Under the pieces are notes generated by a model. The model saw only the letters and a program-made list of their open reading frames with translations, had not been told where the DNA came from and ran no database searches. Shown here one piece after another: positions 25,793 to 33,476 of a DNA stretch of 64,000 nt. A program made the translations under genes and the position numbers. The stretch is from the NCBI RefSeq assembly GCF_965198245.1, contig NZ_OZ240249.1, positions 3,162,001 to 3,226,000 of the forward strand. The letters are read 5' to 3'. Every line of letters starts with the position of its first letter. Within the stretch, counting starts at the first letter, position 1. This DNA is from Poriferisodalis sp965198245. GTDB lineage: Bacteria > Actinomycetota > Acidimicrobiia > Acidimicrobiales > Poriferisodalaceae.

Positions 25793-27208
25793 TTATTCTG
25801 GAACCGGGACACCTTCATAGTCGAAGTCATCCATCCTGATCTGGTAGTGATCGGCATACATCTGAGTTACTTGTTCCATCTCGCCAGCCTCCAAAGCACG
25901 TACGTACTCAGGCGGGCCCCAACCGTCGGGCTTTTCAAAGATTGCCTCGCCAAACGGTGCCCAGTGCTCCTCGAGGACGAGAGCGCGGAGTTCGTGCATC
26001 GGGTCCCAATCGTCAGGATGGTGAACCTTCGACATCAATACTGGGTCGAATGGGAAGTTGTCCGTTTCAATGAAACGCCGCTTGACCTGCGCTACATTGT
26101 CCTGAAGTACGGGGATGGCCCCGGCTACTCCCATCTGCCTTTCGGGTGCTGAAAGCTTCACCCCGTTGAGAGCGTCGAAGCATCTCACAACCGGTGCCAC
26201 TCCGAAATAGGCTGGTGAGTGGAATCCAGTCACATAGACACGCCCGTCTTCTATCATGTCAAGGACGTCTCGATTGCCGTCTTGCCCAGAGATAAGGACG
26301 TCAACGCCGGGCGTCATTCCGAGGCCTTCGACCGCTGCGACTGCGCCTGCTGCCTCGCCGTCGTTGTCGCACAGGATAACGTCAGGCATGCCGACCGCAG
26401 CGACCATATCCTCTACGGCCTTCTGCGCATCGACCGGATTCCACTTTCCGTCCTGGATGGCCAAGAGTTCAACGTTGGGGAACTCATTCTCCAGGACGTT
26501 CAGGGTCGTGGCTTTCCGCGTGGTTGCCACTGAGGCGCCGGTAAGGCCCTCAACGTATATTGCCGTACCCTCTCCGCCAATCGCATCAAGCACTATCCTG
26601 GTGGTCCGTCCAAGATTTTCCGACTCGAACAAGTCGAGATACCACACGTAGTACTCGCCTGCGTCAAATGGCGTGAACCACGGATCAGTAACGAACATGT
26701 TTGCAAGGTACGCCTCGTTCGCGGTACATGCTTCGACGATTGGCCGAAGGTCTGAACCATCAACATTGCCTTGGATAATCATCTTTGCACCGCCCGTCAC
26801 AAACTGCTCCACCAGGCTGATGTGCTGAAGCACATCCTGATTTGATGAAGTTGCGGCGTAGTCGAGGCCGAGGATCTTGGCAGCCTTTTTGGCCCCATCG
26901 TCCTGATCGAGGAAGTAGGCCTGCTCAACCCGAATGATGTTGGCGACTTGCCCACTCTTCGGCGCAACGATTGCTGTGGTAGTCGGGCTGCCAGCCGCCG
27001 GTGTAGTCGTTGTAGTTGTGCTCCCTCCAGTGCTCGCCCCACCGCAGGCACTGAGTAGCGGCCAACTAGCCGCAGCAACTACACCTGCGGATGCAAGCTT
27101 CAGTAGATCGCGCCGAGACATATGACGCGCATCTAGCTCTTCGAGGATGGGGTCAGCAACCCTCTTGTCACTGAAATCGGGTATGTTGATTCTGGGCCGG
27201 TTTGGCAT
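25793..27208 (-). CDS. Tat-exported lipoprotein substrate-binding protein of the ABC importer
   Basis: A 471-residue periplasmic-binding protein of the Peripla_BP_4 type. The N-terminus carries a twin-arginine motif SRRDLLKLASAG followed by a lipobox WPLLSACGG, then a Thr-rich linker, so the mature protein is probably a lipoprotein. Ligand-binding-fold blocks are GAKMIIQGNVDGSDLRPIVE, GEGTAIYVEGLTGAS, MPDVILCDNDGEAAGAV and LISGQDGNRDVLDMIEDG. It is longer than RbsB (about 300) by a C-terminal region rich in acidic and aromatic residues (HHPDDWDPMHELRAL). It would define the substrate of the island. Confidence 0.92.
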   Translation of the reverse strand: MPNRPRINIPDFSDKRVADPILEELDARHMSRRDLLKLASAGVVAAASWPLLSACGGASTGGSTTTTTTPAAGSPTTTAIVAPKSGQVANIIRVEQAYFLDQDDGAKKAAKILGLDYAATSSNQDVLQHISLVEQFVTGGAKMIIQGNVDGSDLRPIVEACTANEAYLANMFVTDPWFTPFDAGEYYVWYLDLFESENLGRTTRIVLDAIGGEGTAIYVEGLTGASVATTRKATTLNVLENEFPNVELLAIQDGKWNPVDAQKAVEDMVAAVGMPDVILCDNDGEAAGAVAAVEGLGMTPGVDVLISGQDGNRDVLDMIEDGRVYVTGFHSPAYFGVAPVVRCFDALNGVKLSAPERQMGVAGAIPVLQDNVAQVKRRFIETDNFPFDPVLMSKVHHPDDWDPMHELRALVLEEHWAPFGEAIFEKPDGWGPPEYVRALEAGEMEQVTQMYADHYQIRMDDFDYEGVPVPE

Positions 27209-27277
27209 CTGCTCTAACCTCTTTCTGATATCTCTTTTTCTTTCATTTACTCATCCGGGATCCTAGATTCCGGGACG

Positions 27278-27877
27278 TCAAACTGTGAACTCATCGAGAA
27301 ACTCTTGTGTTGTTATCACTCGCCCGAACTTGGGGATGATATTCTTGAGCGAGAACTCGTTGTCCACAGCATCGAAACTCGCGCAGCAATCCTCAACTAC
27401 GATATTTGCGAAACCCCTGTCGGCGGCATCTCGCACTGTCGCCTCGACCACCATGTTCGTGGCAACACCGGCCGAGATAATTGTCTTGATTCCGGCAAGT
27501 CGAAGAACAAGGTCAAGGTCTGACTGATAGAAGGAACTGACTCGACGCTTGGGTACAACGATTTCGTTCTCGATCGGTGCAACCATTTCGTGAATTTCGG
27601 CACCCCAACTGCCTTCGGTCATTGCGTCTGCTGTCTTGATTGAGTCGAAGATTGCCATTCCCTGGCCTACCTCGGGGTGACCTGCTCGATACTGGTGAGC
27701 TACATGGACCACTAGCATCCGAAGCTGCCGGGCTCGCTCGAGAACCGCCTGGGAGTTCTCGAGGACGCCCCTCTCTCTGACGACATCTGCAAGCCCCGAC
27801 TTTCCGAAGAGACCTTCCGGATGAATAACGTCGTTCTGGAGATCCATCAGTACGAGAGCAATCTCATCCTTCTTCAT
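27278..27877 (-). CDS. isochorismatase-like hydrolase lacking the catalytic cysteine
   Basis: A 199-residue member of the isochorismatase/cysteine hydrolase fold. The Asp is in ALVLMDLQNDVIHPEG and the Lys in EIVVPKRRVSSFY, as expected for the triad. The nucleophile loop, usually GVxTNxCVExT, here reads ISAGVATNMVVEATVRDAAD, with Val where Cys should be. RutB, which acts after RutA, belongs to this fold with Cys. This one may use the cysteine-free chemistry of isochorismatases, bind without catalysis, or be inactive. It is the first gene of the operon, facing the divergent LysR gene. Confidence 0.85.
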   Translation of the reverse strand: MKKDEIALVLMDLQNDVIHPEGLFGKSGLADVVRERGVLENSQAVLERARQLRMLVVHVAHQYRAGHPEVGQGMAIFDSIKTADAMTEGSWGAEIHEMVAPIENEIVVPKRRVSSFYQSDLDLVLRLAGIKTIISAGVATNMVVEATVRDAADRGFANIVVEDCCASFDAVDNEFSLKNIIPKFGRVITTQEFLDEFTV

Positions 27878-28125
27878 CTGTTTGTACCCACCATCTCTCT
27901 ATTGGTCCATGTTCGGCACGCGATCGGCGGTCCCGCGTATGGTCCTCGAGCTGCTTGGTGACGCGGCACCTCGCACCAAGACGGTGGCCCGAGCAGATCC
28001 TTGGGCTTGAGGGCCTAGCCAAGCTCCTACCGACCCGGAGACTGCCGGTACCCCCCCTGGTGGTGCCATCGTGCTCTCTTCCCACGGGCCCGAACGGCTG
28101 ATGATGCAACATTAGCACGCGACGC
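27878..28125. other. divergent intergenic region upstream of the operon
   Basis: Between the operon's first gene and the LysR gene lie about 330 bp. The right 80 bp hold the tandem operator-like repeats described separately. In the remaining 250 bp I see no gene, RNA or clear repeat; promoters for the minus-strand operon should be here but no convincing box was found. Confidence 0.4.
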
Positions 28126-28222
28126 GTCCTTATACTTGCGTATAATGCATAGATGAATGTCCGGTACGCACGCGAATAGTCCTTGTACTTGCGTATAATG
28201 CATACATGGATGCACGGTACGT
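28126..28222. repeat. 53-bp tandem duplication carrying palindromic LysR-type sites
   Basis: Two direct copies with a 53-bp period (28126 and 28179) begin GTCCTT and share ACTTGCGTATAATGCATA; similarity runs about 43 bp. Copy 1 includes the inverted repeat TTATAC-TTGC-GTATAA (28130-28145); copy 2 has it with one change (28183-28198). The second copy extends through the regulator's ATG, and the first contains a matching ATG followed by a short dead frame, so the promoter and 5' end of the regulator were duplicated. Confidence 0.85.
28130..28145. promoter_or_regulatory. candidate LysR-type regulator binding site
   Basis: TTATACTTGCGTATAA has perfect 6-bp arms. Its place between divergent regulator and operon genes fits a LysR box. 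The overlapping TATAAT could also serve as a -10 box for the plus strand. Confidence 0.5.
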
Positions 28223-29105
28223 CCAAGCCGTCCTCGAGATTGCCAGAACTGGGAGCATGACCGTTGCGGCCACACATCTCAACATCTCCCAATCCGCCTT
28301 GTCTCGCCAGGTCCAACGGATCGAGACCGAACTTGGAATCGCTCTGTTTGACCGGGTCGGTCGTGGGGTCAGGCTCTCTGAGGCTGGTGAAGCTCTGCGG
28401 AGACACTGTACGGATTTTGTGCAGAGCGAGAGTTCATTGTTTGAAACCGCCAGGCAACTGCGTGGGGGACGACTCGGGAACTTCAGTATCGGTGCAACCC
28501 CGTGGACGATCGAACGGCTCATCGCTCCGTTCTTGCAGACCTTCCGCAAGGACTTTCCGAACGTGGAGTGCAAAGTGGTCGAGGCCGGAGGAGCGAAAGT
28601 CGTCGAGCTTATTGAGGCGCATGAGATCCGACTCGGCGTCGCATTCATAGGGCCGTCACCGCGACTTGTGCAGCATCCTCTCGTCGATCTCACCCTCATG
28701 GCCATCAGACCTCAATCGAGGTCTTCGCCTTCTTCGGGGCTAAAAGCAATGACATTACAACAAGCGTGTACCTTCCCTATTCTGGCTCTCAACGAGACGT
28801 TTGGGAGCAGACTTCTCTTCGATTCAGCCTGTCGCATCGAGAATCTCACCCCCGAAATCGCCTTCCAGACCTCAGCTCCAGACGCTGCGCTCGCCATGGC
28901 CGCCGCCGGCGAAGGATTGGCGATTCTCCCGTCATCTGTCGATCTCCGTGGCATGAACCTGGGGGCAGTCCCCCTCATCGCCCACGCTGGCGCGGCTCTG
29001 ACTCTCCAGTTGGGCGCGGTGCACGACCCGCAGCGGAAAGACCCTGGCTATCTCGACGCGGTAATCAGCAGTCTCTCAACACTCGCTCGAGAAACCGTGA
29101 TCTAG
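28206..29105 (+). CDS. LysR-family transcriptional regulator
   Basis: A 299-residue LTTR. The N-terminal helix-turn-helix is ARTGSMTVAATHLNISQSAL then SRQVQRIETELGIALFDRVG, and the C-terminal half is a periplasmic-binding-like effector domain (LGNFSIGATPWTIERLIAPF, LAMAAAGEGLAILPSSVDL). It is transcribed divergently from the catabolic operon and most likely controls it and itself. The ATG lies inside the second copy of the tandem duplication. Confidence 0.92.
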   Translation: MDARYVQAVLEIARTGSMTVAATHLNISQSALSRQVQRIETELGIALFDRVGRGVRLSEAGEALRRHCTDFVQSESSLFETARQLRGGRLGNFSIGATPWTIERLIAPFLQTFRKDFPNVECKVVEAGGAKVVELIEAHEIRLGVAFIGPSPRLVQHPLVDLTLMAIRPQSRSSPSSGLKAMTLQQACTFPILALNETFGSRLLFDSACRIENLTPEIAFQTSAPDAALAMAAAGEGLAILPSSVDLRGMNLGAVPLIAHAGAALTLQLGAVHDPQRKDPGYLDAVISSLSTLARETVI

Positions 29106-29279
29106 CAACAGGAGCTTCACGGTGGGAAGACAGCTCACGGCAGCCAACCTCTGACGCTCTCATGCCATGTGGCGACAACATGAGGGCTACGTGAAGGCGG
29201 GCACGGTGAGTTCTGTGGGCACGGCATCCATGCTGTCGCCGACGGCCGGCATTTCGGCGGCCTCAGCAGGGAAACTCCG

Positions 29280-30047
29280 CTAGAGGCCGAGGTATGTGTC
29301 GAGACCGATCGTGACGCCGGGATGATCGGCGATCGCCTTGCAGGCGAGCAGCACCCCCGGCATGAACGACACCCGATCGAGGCTGTCGTGGCGGATCGTG
29401 AGCGTCTCCCCTGCCGTGCCGAGCAGCACCTGCTGGTGCGCGACCAGCCCCCGCAGCCGGACCGAGTGCACCGGGATCCCCCCCGGCCCCGTGCCGCCCC
29501 GGGCACCGGGCAGCACCTCGTCTTGGGTGGGATCGGGGCCCCAGTCGTCTGAGGCCTCGGCCATGGCGCGCACGGTCTGCATGGCGGTGCCCGAGGGCGC
29601 ATCGACCTTGTTGTCGTGGTGGAGTTCGATGACCTCTGCTGTCGGGAAGAAGGGCGCGGCGAGCTCAGCAAACCGCATCATGAGCACTGCCCCGATAGCG
29701 AAGTTCGGGGCGATGAGGCAGTTGCTGGCGGTGAAGGCAGCACGGCACCGCTCGTAGTCGTCAGGATCGAGGCCGCTGGTGCCGACCACGGCATGGACGC
29801 CGTTTGCCGCACACCACGCCAGGTTCTCCCGAGCCGCGGCAGCCACCGTGAAGTCCACGGCGACGTCGACACTCGCCGGATCCACATCTGCGGCACCGGC
29901 CACGATGTCGATGCTGTCAGTGGCATCGCGCTGGCCGGGCGCACCGGGGTCCACCCCGGCCACGAGTTCCAGGTCAGCATCGCCAGCGACCGCCTCGCAG
30001 ACGGTGGCGCCCATGCGTCCGCCCGCGCCGAACACCAGCACTCTCAC
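29280..30047 (-). CDS. dapB: 4-hydroxy-tetrahydrodipicolinate reductase
   Basis: A 255-residue enzyme of the lysine/diaminopimelate pathway that reduces the dipicolinate precursor with NAD(P)H. The Rossmann motif is VLVFGAGGRMGATVCEAV, the substrate-binding block is EVIELHHDNKVDAPSGTAMQ, and VAVDFTV and GTSGLDPDDYE are typical. The start is GTG 30047 because the Rossmann strand follows at once; the open frame upstream is not conserved. It lies downstream of pnp. Confidence 0.95.
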   Translation of the reverse strand: MRVLVFGAGGRMGATVCEAVAGDADLELVAGVDPGAPGQRDATDSIDIVAGAADVDPASVDVAVDFTVAAAARENLAWCAANGVHAVVGTSGLDPDDYERCRAAFTASNCLIAPNFAIGAVLMMRFAELAAPFFPTAEVIELHHDNKVDAPSGTAMQTVRAMAEASDDWGPDPTQDEVLPGARGGTGPGGIPVHSVRLRGLVAHQQVLLGTAGETLTIRHDSLDRVSFMPGVLLACKAIADHPGVTIGLDTYLGL

Positions 30048-30147
30048 GGCAGTCACGCTAGTGGCGCCCCGAGGCTGAGCCGAAGGCGATGCCGTGGCCC
30101 GAGCGGCCAGTGACCGCAGCGAACAAGAGCGGGGAGCAATTGCTTCG

Positions 30148-32682
30148 TCAGCGGCGGCCGCGGCGGCGGCCTGAACCCCGTCCGGTTTGCTCGACTTCCG
30201 GTCCCAGGTCGCCGTAGACGCCCTTCGCAATCTGTTCGAAGTGCTCGCCGAACGACACGTCCTCGCGCGCTGTACCGCTGGGCGCTGATCCGCTCGCCGG
30301 GGCCACGTCGTCGCCGTCACCAGCGCCAGCCGATGCATCAGCACCGCCGCCCGCCGACACAGCGGCAGCCACAGGCGTACGGGACCGGCGTGTGCCGTTG
30401 CCTGTGCCGCCTCGATCGCTGGCGCGTCCGCGGTCGCGCCGCGGCGCAGGGGCATCGTCGCTCGACCCGTCATCGTCGCCTTCGCTGCCCCCGACCTGAG
30501 TCGGATCGGCCGGCGAGAGGCTGATCTTGCCGTTGGGGTCGATCTCCTCGACGATCACGCTGACCACGTCGCCGAGCTCGAGCACTTCCTCGACCGAGTT
30601 CAGCCGCCGCCTGCCGCCCAGCTTGGAGATGTGCAGCAGCCCATCGGTGCCAGGCAGGACGTTCACGAACGCACCGAACTTGGTGATGTTCACCACGCGA
30701 CCCTCGTAGGTGGCTCCCACGTCGGGCGTCGGCGGGTTGACAATGAGCCGGATCTGCCGCTCGGCCTCTGCCACGACCTCGCGGTCGGTGGCGCCGATGC
30801 TCACGGTGCCGACGGTGCCGTCATCGTCCACGTTGATGTCGGCGCCGGTCTCTTCCTGGATGGAATTGATGACCTTGCCGCGCGGACCGATGACCTCGGC
30901 GATCTTGTCGATCGGGATCTCGAAGCTGGTGATCTTCGGTGCCGTCTCGCCGACGTCGGGCCTCGGCTCGGCAATCGCTGCGCGCATGACCTCGAGGATC
31001 TGCAGGCGAGCCTGTCGGGCCTGGCCCAGCGCCTGGGTCAGCACCTCGGCGGGAATGCCTTCGATCTTGGTGTCGAGCTGGAGCGCGGTGATGGCGTCTT
31101 GGGTGCCCGCAATCTTGAAGTCCATGTCGCCGAATGCGTCTTCGGCACCCAGGATGTCGGTGAGCGTCACGTACTGACCGTCGGCGTACACGAGGCCCAT
31201 GGCCACACCGGCGACGTGATCGATGATCGGCACGCCGGCGTCCATGAGCGACAGCGACGATGCGCACACCGACCCCATCGAGGTGGACCCGTTGGAGCTG
31301 AGCACGTCCGACACCAGCCGGATGGTGTACGGGAAGTCCTCCTTGGACGGGACAACCGGGAAGATGGCACGTTCAGCGAGTGCGCCGTGCCCGATCTCGC
31401 GCCGCTTGGGGCCACGCATGAATCCGGCTTCGCCGGTGGAGTACGGCGGGAAGTTGTAGTGGTGCATGAATCGACGCCGGTCGGCAGGATTCAGGGTGTC
31501 GACGATCTGCTCCATCCGCGACATCGCCAAGGTGGTGACGTTCAGCACCTGGGTCTCGCCGCGCTGGAACAGCCCGGAGCCGTGAGCGGTGCGCCCGAGG
31601 TAGCCCGCAACTGACGAGAGCGGCCGAACCTCATCGGTTGCCCGCCCGTCGATGCGGAAGCCGTCCGCCACGATGCGCTCTCGCACGATCTCCTTCGACA
31701 GCGACCTGACGGCCGACGAGATCTGATCCTTGGCGCTGTCGAGGTCCGCGAATTCTGCGGCAACTTCTTCAATCACTGCCTTGCTGGTCACCGATTGTGC
31801 GGCCTCGCGCTCGGCCTTGTCGGCGATTGCCATCACTTCACGCATGCGATCGCCGGCGACTTCGCGCACGCGATCGAGCACCTCGTCGGAGCAGTCCTTG
31901 GTCGAGGTGTACTCCATTGGCTGGATCGGGCCGGAGGCTTCTTCGACCAGCCGGCGCAGCGACTTCTGCATCTCGATGATGTCGTCGATCCACTGCTTGG
32001 AGGCCTCGAGACCGCTCGCGAGCACGTCCTCGGTGACCTTCGGTGCGCCCTGCGCGTAGTACTCGAAGGACTTCTCGGTGCCGCCGGCTTCGACCATCAT
32101 CACGGCGATGTCGCCGCTGTCGAGCTGGCGACCGGCCACGACCATCTCAAACGTGGCGGCCTCGGACTCTTCGTGGGTGGCGAAGGGGATCCATTCGCCG
32201 TCGGTGGAGTAGGCGATCCGCACGCCGGCGATCGGGCACTCGAACGGGATGCCGCTCAGCCACAGGGCCGCCGAGGCTCCGTTCAGCGCCACGAGGTCGT
32301 ACTGGTTGACGTGGTCGGCACCGAGAATCGTGCCCACCACATGGGTGTCGTGGCGGTAGTCGCTGGGGAAGTTCGGCCGCAGCGGGCGGTCAATCAGCCG
32401 GCAAGTCAGGATCGCATCGTCGGATGCACGCCCCTCTCGCCGGAAGAACGAACCGGGAATCCGGCCCACGGCGTACATGCGCTCCTCGATGTCGACGGTG
32501 AGCGGGAAGAACGACGCTCCGTCGCGTGGACGGTTTGACGCCGTCGCGGTGACGAGCACTTGCGTGTCGCCGATGCGGGACGTGACCGCCCCGTTGGCGA
32601 GGCCGGCGAGCACGCCGGTCTCGAAGGTGATGGTCTTGTCGGTGCCCGCGATGGGACCGGTGACCGAAATGGCTTCAGCCAT
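30148..32682 (-). CDS. pnp: polyribonucleotide nucleotidyltransferase (PNPase)
   Basis: An 844-residue 3'-5' phosphorolytic exoribonuclease. There are two RNase PH domains (GRIPGSFFRREGRASDDAIL in the first; RRREIGHGALAERAIFPVVP-like and SSNGSTSMGSVCASSLSLMD in the second). A KH domain (KIAEVIGPRGKVINSIQEET) and an S1 domain (GRVVNITKFGAFVNVLPGTD) follow. The last 100 or so residues are a disordered Arg/Gly/Asp-rich tail, longer than in Escherichia coli but usual in actinobacteria. It is next to rpsO, the conserved order. Confidence 0.96.
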   Translation of the reverse strand: MAEAISVTGPIAGTDKTITFETGVLAGLANGAVTSRIGDTQVLVTATASNRPRDGASFFPLTVDIEERMYAVGRIPGSFFRREGRASDDAILTCRLIDRPLRPNFPSDYRHDTHVVGTILGADHVNQYDLVALNGASAALWLSGIPFECPIAGVRIAYSTDGEWIPFATHEESEAATFEMVVAGRQLDSGDIAVMMVEAGGTEKSFEYYAQGAPKVTEDVLASGLEASKQWIDDIIEMQKSLRRLVEEASGPIQPMEYTSTKDCSDEVLDRVREVAGDRMREVMAIADKAEREAAQSVTSKAVIEEVAAEFADLDSAKDQISSAVRSLSKEIVRERIVADGFRIDGRATDEVRPLSSVAGYLGRTAHGSGLFQRGETQVLNVTTLAMSRMEQIVDTLNPADRRRFMHHYNFPPYSTGEAGFMRGPKRREIGHGALAERAIFPVVPSKEDFPYTIRLVSDVLSSNGSTSMGSVCASSLSLMDAGVPIIDHVAGVAMGLVYADGQYVTLTDILGAEDAFGDMDFKIAGTQDAITALQLDTKIEGIPAEVLTQALGQARQARLQILEVMRAAIAEPRPDVGETAPKITSFEIPIDKIAEVIGPRGKVINSIQEETGADINVDDDGTVGTVSIGATDREVVAEAERQIRLIVNPPTPDVGATYEGRVVNITKFGAFVNVLPGTDGLLHISKLGGRRRLNSVEEVLELGDVVSVIVEEIDPNGKISLSPADPTQVGGSEGDDDGSSDDAPAPRRDRGRASDRGGTGNGTRRSRTPVAAAVSAGGGADASAGAGDGDDVAPASGSAPSGTAREDVSFGEHFEQIAKGVYGDLGPEVEQTGRGSGRRRGRR

Positions 32683-32840
32683 GTCTGCTCCTGTTGTGGT
32701 GACGGGGCCTTCCCGCCTGTTGGTTGTTGTTCATCGGGTGTTGCCCATGCATGGGGTATGCGACCCCGACCTGCATCCGTCGCAGCGACCGGCTAGCGGC
32801 CTTCGCTGCATGTGAGAACAGATGCGGCCGTAGACCCGCG

Positions 32841-33113
32841 TCAGCGCCGGAGGCCGAGCTTTGCGAGCAAAGCTCGATAGCGCTCGACGTCGTTGACGTT
32901 CAGGTAGTCGAGCAACCTGCGCCGACGTCCGACGAGCTTCAGCAGCCCTCGGCGGGTGTGGTGGTCTTTGTTGTGGGTATTGAGATGTTCGGTGAGGTGC
33001 TCAATGCGAGCGCTCAGCTGAGCTACTTGCACCTCGGGCGATCCGGTGTCGGCCTCTGAATGACGATGTTCGTCAATTGTCGAGGCCGCTGGGCTTGATC
33101 TCTTGGCACTCAT
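32841..33113 (-). CDS. rpsO: 30S ribosomal protein S15
   Basis: A 90-residue protein from ATG 33113 (MSAKRSS). Conserved S15 blocks are TGSPEVQVAQLSARIEHLTE, HNKDHHTRRGLLKLVGRRRR and LLDYLNVNDVERY. It binds 16S rRNA in the small subunit platform. It lies upstream of pnp; the 360-bp gap to its right holds its promoter and the divergent region before the first giant gene. Confidence 0.96.
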   Translation of the reverse strand: MSAKRSSPAASTIDEHRHSEADTGSPEVQVAQLSARIEHLTEHLNTHNKDHHTRRGLLKLVGRRRRLLDYLNVNDVERYRALLAKLGLRR

Positions 33114-33368
33114 GCCGTTGCTGTATTCCCTCTGTTGTGGCGCCGCATTGGGGTGGAGTGCCCGCTGGTGCAACGCGGCTGGTCGACCCAGCCCTGTTGA
33201 TGTTTCTCTCTCATAACTGAGGCTACCAGCGCGGACAACACATGCCATCTGCACCGTCGCGGCGAACCCGTTGGATCCCGTTGGGAGGATCGCGCTGGAA
33301 CGTGACCTGAACTCATACACTGCTGTCGCTTTGTACATCCTCATTTGCTCATGAAATTAGGCTATATC

Positions 33369-33476
33369 GTGCATCACGAATTCGAGGCGTCCGTCGCCAG
33401 CCCCGGGCGGGCCCATCTGCGACACGCGCTGACCCCCCCCCCCCCCCCGCACCTCGTATTCGTAGATCGCCCATGA
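33369..33476 (+). CDS. leader peptide of giant surface gene 1, containing a poly-C tract
   Basis: A 35-codon frame from GTG 33369 (an ATG at 33351 would give 41) reads MHHEFEASVASPGRAHLRHA, then TPPPPP across the C tract, and ends VFVDRP. Its TGA (33474-33476) overlaps the ATG of the giant gene (33473) as ATGA. TAGGCT lies 5 bp before the GTG, so a leaderless transcript is possible. The Met-His beginning and the stop/start overlap recur in the leaders of the other three giant genes. Translation is inferred, not shown. Confidence 0.55.
   Translation: MHHEFEASVASPGRAHLRHALTPPPPPHLVFVDRP
33433..33448. repeat. homopolymer tract of 16 C inside leader 1
   Basis: Sixteen consecutive C, 24 bp before the start of giant gene 1. 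At 16 C the leader stops on the giant gene's ATG. At 17 C the leader frame would fuse in frame to the giant gene. At 15 C it would stop 9 bp upstream. Confidence 0.9.

Noticed and set aside
29190..29279. Short minus-strand frame just after dapB (PAVGDSMDAVPTELTVPAFT)
   Set aside because: It may be the start of a former downstream gene, but it is only about 20 codons, lacks a clear ribosome site and has no recognised family.
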